Part shown: in pieces, positions 6,215 to 8,392 of the stretch
Layout of the letters: each line of letters starts with the position of its first letter
Position numbering within the stretch: the stretch's first letter is position 1
From: Chloroflexi bacterium RBG_16_48_8
Lineage (GTDB): Bacteria; Chloroflexota; Anaerolineae; Anaerolineales; E44-bin32
Direction of reading: 5' to 3'
Length of the DNA: 8,392 nucleotides
Assembly: GCA_001795115.1 (NCBI GenBank)
Contig: MGNI01000215.1
Location: 1-8,392 of the forward strand
The notes under the pieces: model-generated
The model's database searches: none
Seen by the model: only the letters and a program-made list of their open reading frames with translations
What the model was told of the DNA's origin: nothing
Translations under genes and position numbers: made by a program

Positions 6215-7549
6215 TTATTTGTTTTGCTCTTGAAAGCCATCGATATAGAGTTTAATAGAAGGTAATGCAGTCAAGCGCTCGTAAAAGAAATTGTTGACCA
6301 CGTTGATCACTTCTGCCCGTGCGGCATCAACCTGAGCAGTCCATTTCTCTCCTGTCTCCATTCTTGACAAGCTATCCTTTAAGTGGAGGAGATAGCGTAC
6401 AATTTCGGCTTCCTGGCTGCCTTCCAGTGCTTCTATGACAGAAATGATCAGATTGTCGGCTTGAGCCATGAGAGTATCCTGCGAGATGCTGCTGTCTTCA
6501 TCAATAAGATCATCGATCGTGCGTATGAGAGACCAAACCTGATAGAGTACGGTGGCGGGCTCGTCGAAAAGTTCACGAACGAAGACCGCATCTTCATAGC
6601 GTCCCGTCAACCGGAAAATGTTATACATCCGCTTGGCTGCCTTGCCGTAGTTGATATCTTTTGTAAGGTATTTGTTCACCTCCTTTTCCAATTGAGAAAC
6701 GTAATCATCCAGGGCGTCGGAGGATACGTGCTTGACCAGTTTGGAGAAGACCGGGATGGATTCCGCTTCCAGATAAACCTCTTGGAAGTAGGGGTCGAGG
6801 TAGCCATCCAGAGGTGTGATTGTCCCATCTGGTGCTTCAAAGGTGACGTCCAGCATGTTACTGGCGTTGGCAAGTTGGCCTCTGACAGGGTCGGCAACAA
6901 CCCAATCCAATTTGCACCACCCAGGATCGAGAGCGGCCTCTCCCCACTTGATGGTGGCAGGTGTGCCATCGGGATGAAAGGCTTCGATTTGAGTATCACG
7001 GATCTCATCTACGGTCCATGAGATGGGAGATCCCGATTGTACCAATTTACCGTCCTTCACCACATCTTCCTTGTAGGAGCCGAACTTTACTTCAATCAAC
7101 TGGTAGGTTTCACCCTTCTCTGTACTGAGGACTTTATCGCGCATAATTTGCGCCAGGATTTGACAAGCGGCTTCATAGGTATCTGCTTTGATGTTAACAC
7201 GTTCAAAGTAGTCACAATCGCCAGGATAGGATTGGATTTTGGATTGGGCTGCGGATCCTGATAGAGCCAGGGCAGTCTCAACAACACCCGGCTGGTCATT
7301 AAATTCCACAAGATGACCAATCTCTCGAAAGTAGGACAAGTCTTCGGGGTTGAAGTCCAGCATGGAGACTTTGTGGCCAAAGATTCCTTGCTGGGTATCT
7401 ACAACAACGTCACCGCCAGTCTTCGAGATGCTAATGGCCGTGAGCCACTGCATGGCCTCTTCTTCATCCAGCTCAATCCCAAGACGGCCTGCGGAATCGA
7501 TGATTTTCTGTAATTCAGTGGAAGGGGTAGATTTTTGATCTTTACTCAT
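6215..7549 (-). CDS. Protein with nucleotidyltransferase-fold signature, poly(A)-polymerase-like pattern, function unknown
   Basis: The 444-residue protein starts at the ATG at 7549, eight bases after AAAGGAG (7558-7564); the frame extends to an ATG at 7594, but that start lacks a ribosome binding site. The N-terminus is charged, with no signal peptide, so it is cytoplasmic. The key stretch is LSGSAAQSKIQSYPGDCDYF, residues 96-115: Gly98-Ser99, then Asp111 and Asp113, which fits the pol-beta-type nucleotidyltransferase pattern hG[GS]-x(9-13)-DhD. A possible third carboxylate is Asp215 in CKLDWVVAD. The C-terminal half is predicted helical and includes KAAKRMYNIFRLTGRYEDA. This arrangement (YPGDxDxFE plus a later KxxKRxxN helix) reminds me of poly(A)-polymerase-like proteins of large DNA viruses; that comparison is from memory and untested. 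The reaction and substrate are unknown. It could also be a catalytically inactive relative. Confidence 0.6.
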   Translation of the reverse strand: MSKDQKSTPSTELQKIIDSAGRLGIELDEEEAMQWLTAISISKTGGDVVVDTQQGIFGHKVSMLDFNPEDLSYFREIGHLVEFNDQPGVVETALALSGSAAQSKIQSYPGDCDYFERVNIKADTYEAACQILAQIMRDKVLSTEKGETYQLIEVKFGSYKEDVVKDGKLVQSGSPISWTVDEIRDTQIEAFHPDGTPATIKWGEAALDPGWCKLDWVVADPVRGQLANASNMLDVTFEAPDGTITPLDGYLDPYFQEVYLEAESIPVFSKLVKHVSSDALDDYVSQLEKEVNKYLTKDINYGKAAKRMYNIFRLTGRYEDAVFVRELFDEPATVLYQVWSLIRTIDDLIDEDSSISQDTLMAQADNLIISVIEALEGSQEAEIVRYLLHLKDSLSRMETGEKWTAQVDAARAEVINVVNNFFYERLTALPSIKLYIDGFQEQNK

Positions 7550-7557
7550 CCGGAACA

Positions 7558-7564
7558 CTCCTTT
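7558..7564 (-). promoter_or_regulatory. Ribosome binding site fixing the start at 7549
   Basis: AAAGGAG on the minus strand precedes the ATG at 7549 by eight bases. The in-frame ATG pair at 7591-7594 has no such site, so the shorter protein beginning MSKDQKSTPS is preferred. Confidence 0.75.
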
Positions 7565-7594
7565 GCTACGCTCATAGAAACCAATCGACATCAT

Positions 7595-7623
7595 TGCATA
7601 TTGAAACTTTGTGGATTGTACAA
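7595..7623 (-). promoter_or_regulatory. Weak candidate promoter of the nucleotidyltransferase-like gene
   Basis: On the minus strand TTGTAC (7618-7623) and TATGCA (7595-7600) are separated by 17 bases, each with two mismatches to the sigma-70 consensus. The distance to the ATG at 7549 is reasonable. Support is by spacing and partial match only. Confidence 0.25.
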
Positions 7624-7776
7624 GAATGTAAACTGGCAGGAAAGCCAGGGTTTGGGTTTGGAAATTTTAACGCAGATTGTATCAAGCGAATGTTATGAAT
7701 TTGACGACATAGGTGTGATCGATATGGTTCTTGAGGAGATCCACGTGTAGACAGGTAACAGGCCTCCTTGGATAAG

Positions 7777-7796
7777 AGCCGCTGACAGAGGCGGCT
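7777..7796. repeat. GC-rich 6-bp hairpin
   Basis: AGCCGC (7777-7782) pairs with GCGGCT (7791-7796) around an eight-base loop. It lacks a following T-run on either strand. Its role is unknown. Confidence 0.4.
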
Positions 7797-7970
7797 GCTC
7801 CGCTGCAGGCTTGGGGAAAATGCGGTTAGGGTTGGGAGCCTGACCTGATGAAAAGGAAAGGAAGTCCACGATGTGTACTTTAAGGCAAACGCAGTTTGCC
7901 CGAGATCCCTGGCCTATAATCGGGATGACGTTAAGGGGAGGGATGTTTGCTTTCGTATCAGGAACGGAGA

Positions 7971-8000
7971 TTGGTCGGTCGGGTTTCAATACCCGACCAA
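7971..8000. repeat. Inverted repeat with two alternative pairings
   Basis: GGTCGGGT (7977-7984) pairs perfectly with ACCCGACC (7991-7998) over a six-base loop. Alternatively, TTGGTCGG (7971-7978) pairs perfectly with CCGACCAA (7993-8000). The tandem GGTC units on the left arm make both 8-bp stems possible. No T-run follows. Confidence 0.5.
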
Positions 8001-8158
8001 CGAGGATCGCTGTGAGTCTCGATAAAATGGAGTGGGATAAGTTTTGCATACTGTGATTCCTTGGAAACAATGTTCAAGTGTTTCTCAGAAACCAGGATGA
8101 ATCAGGGAGGTTGTGGAAGATTCGATTAAGTAATCTCAGTCTCCTGATATCTGGGCAC

Positions 8159-8196
8159 AAAAAAGGGGAGCAAATCGCGGATTGCCCAAGACCCCT
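8159..8196 (-). terminator. Orphan intrinsic terminator on the minus strand
   Basis: On the minus strand AGGGG (8192-8196) pairs with CCCCT (8164-8168), with an inner stem GCAATC/GATTTGC (8170-8185), followed by six Ts (8159-8164). No minus-strand gene is visible just upstream (8197-8335). It may end a small RNA or stop antisense transcription. A competing pairing, GGGCA (8153-8157) with TGCCC (8183-8187), is also possible. Confidence 0.5.
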
Positions 8197-8214
8197 ACAC
8201 TTTGGTCAGGAGGG

Positions 8215-8226
8215 GGCTGATCAGCC
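8215..8226. repeat. Perfect 12-base palindrome
   Basis: GGCTGATCAGCC is self-complementary. It lies within the stretch that the orphan terminator would end, and about 110 bases upstream of the plus-strand gene at 8336. It could be an operator for that gene or part of a small RNA. Confidence 0.4.
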
Positions 8227-8322
8227 GGGTATGCCAGCCACAGCAGCTGAATGATATTTTGTGTATCGATAGAAGTTCTTGGGGCCTATAAGTGTTAAAA
8301 TCCAGTATGATGACATTGTCGT

Positions 8323-8329
8323 GGGGAGG
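8323..8329 (+). promoter_or_regulatory. Ribosome binding site fixing a TTG start at 8336
   Basis: GGGGAGG precedes the TTG at 8336 by six bases. It supports the unusual TTG start over a GTG (8321) or an upstream TTG in the same open frame. Confidence 0.65.
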
Positions 8330-8335
8330 TTCTTT

Positions 8336-8392
8336 TTGAATATAGATTCACCTGGCAAAATTATACTCTTTGGCTCTGGCGAAACCTCGGCC
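8336..8392 (+). CDS. 5' end of a gene, possibly peptidase S51 / class I glutamine-amidotransferase-like
   Basis: Only the first 19 codons are inside the window: MNIDSPGKIILFGSGETSA. They start at a TTG behind GGGGAGG. The segment GKIILFGSGETS looks like the first beta-strand and glycine-rich turn of an alpha/beta Rossmann-like protein. From memory it resembles Chloroflexota proteins annotated as type 1 glutamine-amidotransferase-like (peptidase S51 related). Nineteen residues are too few to be sure. The rest lies beyond the right edge. Confidence 0.45.
   Translation, partial: MNIDSPGKIILFGSGETSA

Larger units (their letters stand above)
7624..8335. other. Long intergenic region without a convincing gene
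   Basis: About 700 bases separate two divergent genes. Open frames here (for example minus 7693-8070) show no domain, signal or ribosome binding site and are compositionally odd, so I leave them out. The region contains hairpins at 7777-7796 and 7971-8000, a minus-strand terminator at 8159-8196 and a 12-base palindrome at 8215-8226. It may hold a small RNA or the decayed remains of a gene. Confidence 0.45.

Noticed and set aside
7631..7680. Telomere-like GGGTTTGGGTTTGG tract
   Set aside because: Only two units are present, within unique sequence; it is most likely coincidence.
7693..8070. A 125-residue minus-strand frame as a gene
   Set aside because: No ribosome binding site, no recognisable domain, and it is built over two hairpins. 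The sequence is rich in Pro, Ser and Ile without any pattern.
1..8392. CRISPR arrays, tRNA or rRNA genes, insertion sequences
   Set aside because: I saw no regularly spaced direct repeats, cloverleaf sequences, rRNA signatures or transposase motifs.

Overview
The window reads as a bacterial chromosome segment, probably from a Chloroflexota (Anaerolineae-like) organism or a similar monoderm. This is inferred from the surface-layer-homology (SLH) repeats with their paired cysteines, the cohesin and dockerin modules, purine-rich ribosome binding sites and moderate GC. The lineage cannot be proved from the sequence alone.

Layout. Positions 1-1024 (minus) hold the 5' two thirds or so of a secreted GH28/pectate-lyase-like beta-helix enzyme that runs off the left edge; its reading frame is clean but has no standard start codon. 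Positions 1504-2918 (minus) are a decayed gene for a secreted protein with an N-terminal dockerin, a right-handed beta-helix and a C-terminal 'choice-of-anchor Q' type end. It carries one frameshift and three in-frame stops. Positions 2919-3651 have no gene but contain several strong inverted repeats. Positions 3652-4758 (minus) encode an intact exported cohesin plus three-SLH-repeat protein. Positions 4759-5506 are mostly non-coding, with a GTAC-N4-GTAC repeat pair and two tiny ORFs with good ribosome binding sites. Positions 5507-6070 (plus) encode a DEDDh 3'-5' exonuclease. Positions 6215-7549 (minus) encode a protein with a nucleotidyltransferase-like signature and a strong downstream terminator. 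Positions 7550-8335 have no convincing gene but contain hairpins and an orphan terminator. Positions 8336-8392 (plus) are the first 19 codons of another gene.

How it fits together. The left half looks like a small cellulosome-like cell-surface system: an SLH protein that would hold a cohesin on the envelope, next to a dockerin-bearing beta-helix protein and a polysaccharide-degrading enzyme, all on the same strand. The dockerin partner is broken and the enzyme lacks a visible start, so the locus seems to be losing its enzymes while keeping the anchor. The GTAC-N4-GTAC element lies upstream of both the cohesin gene and the dockerin pseudogene and may be a shared operator. The right half (exonuclease, nucleotidyltransferase-like protein) has no evident link to the surface system.
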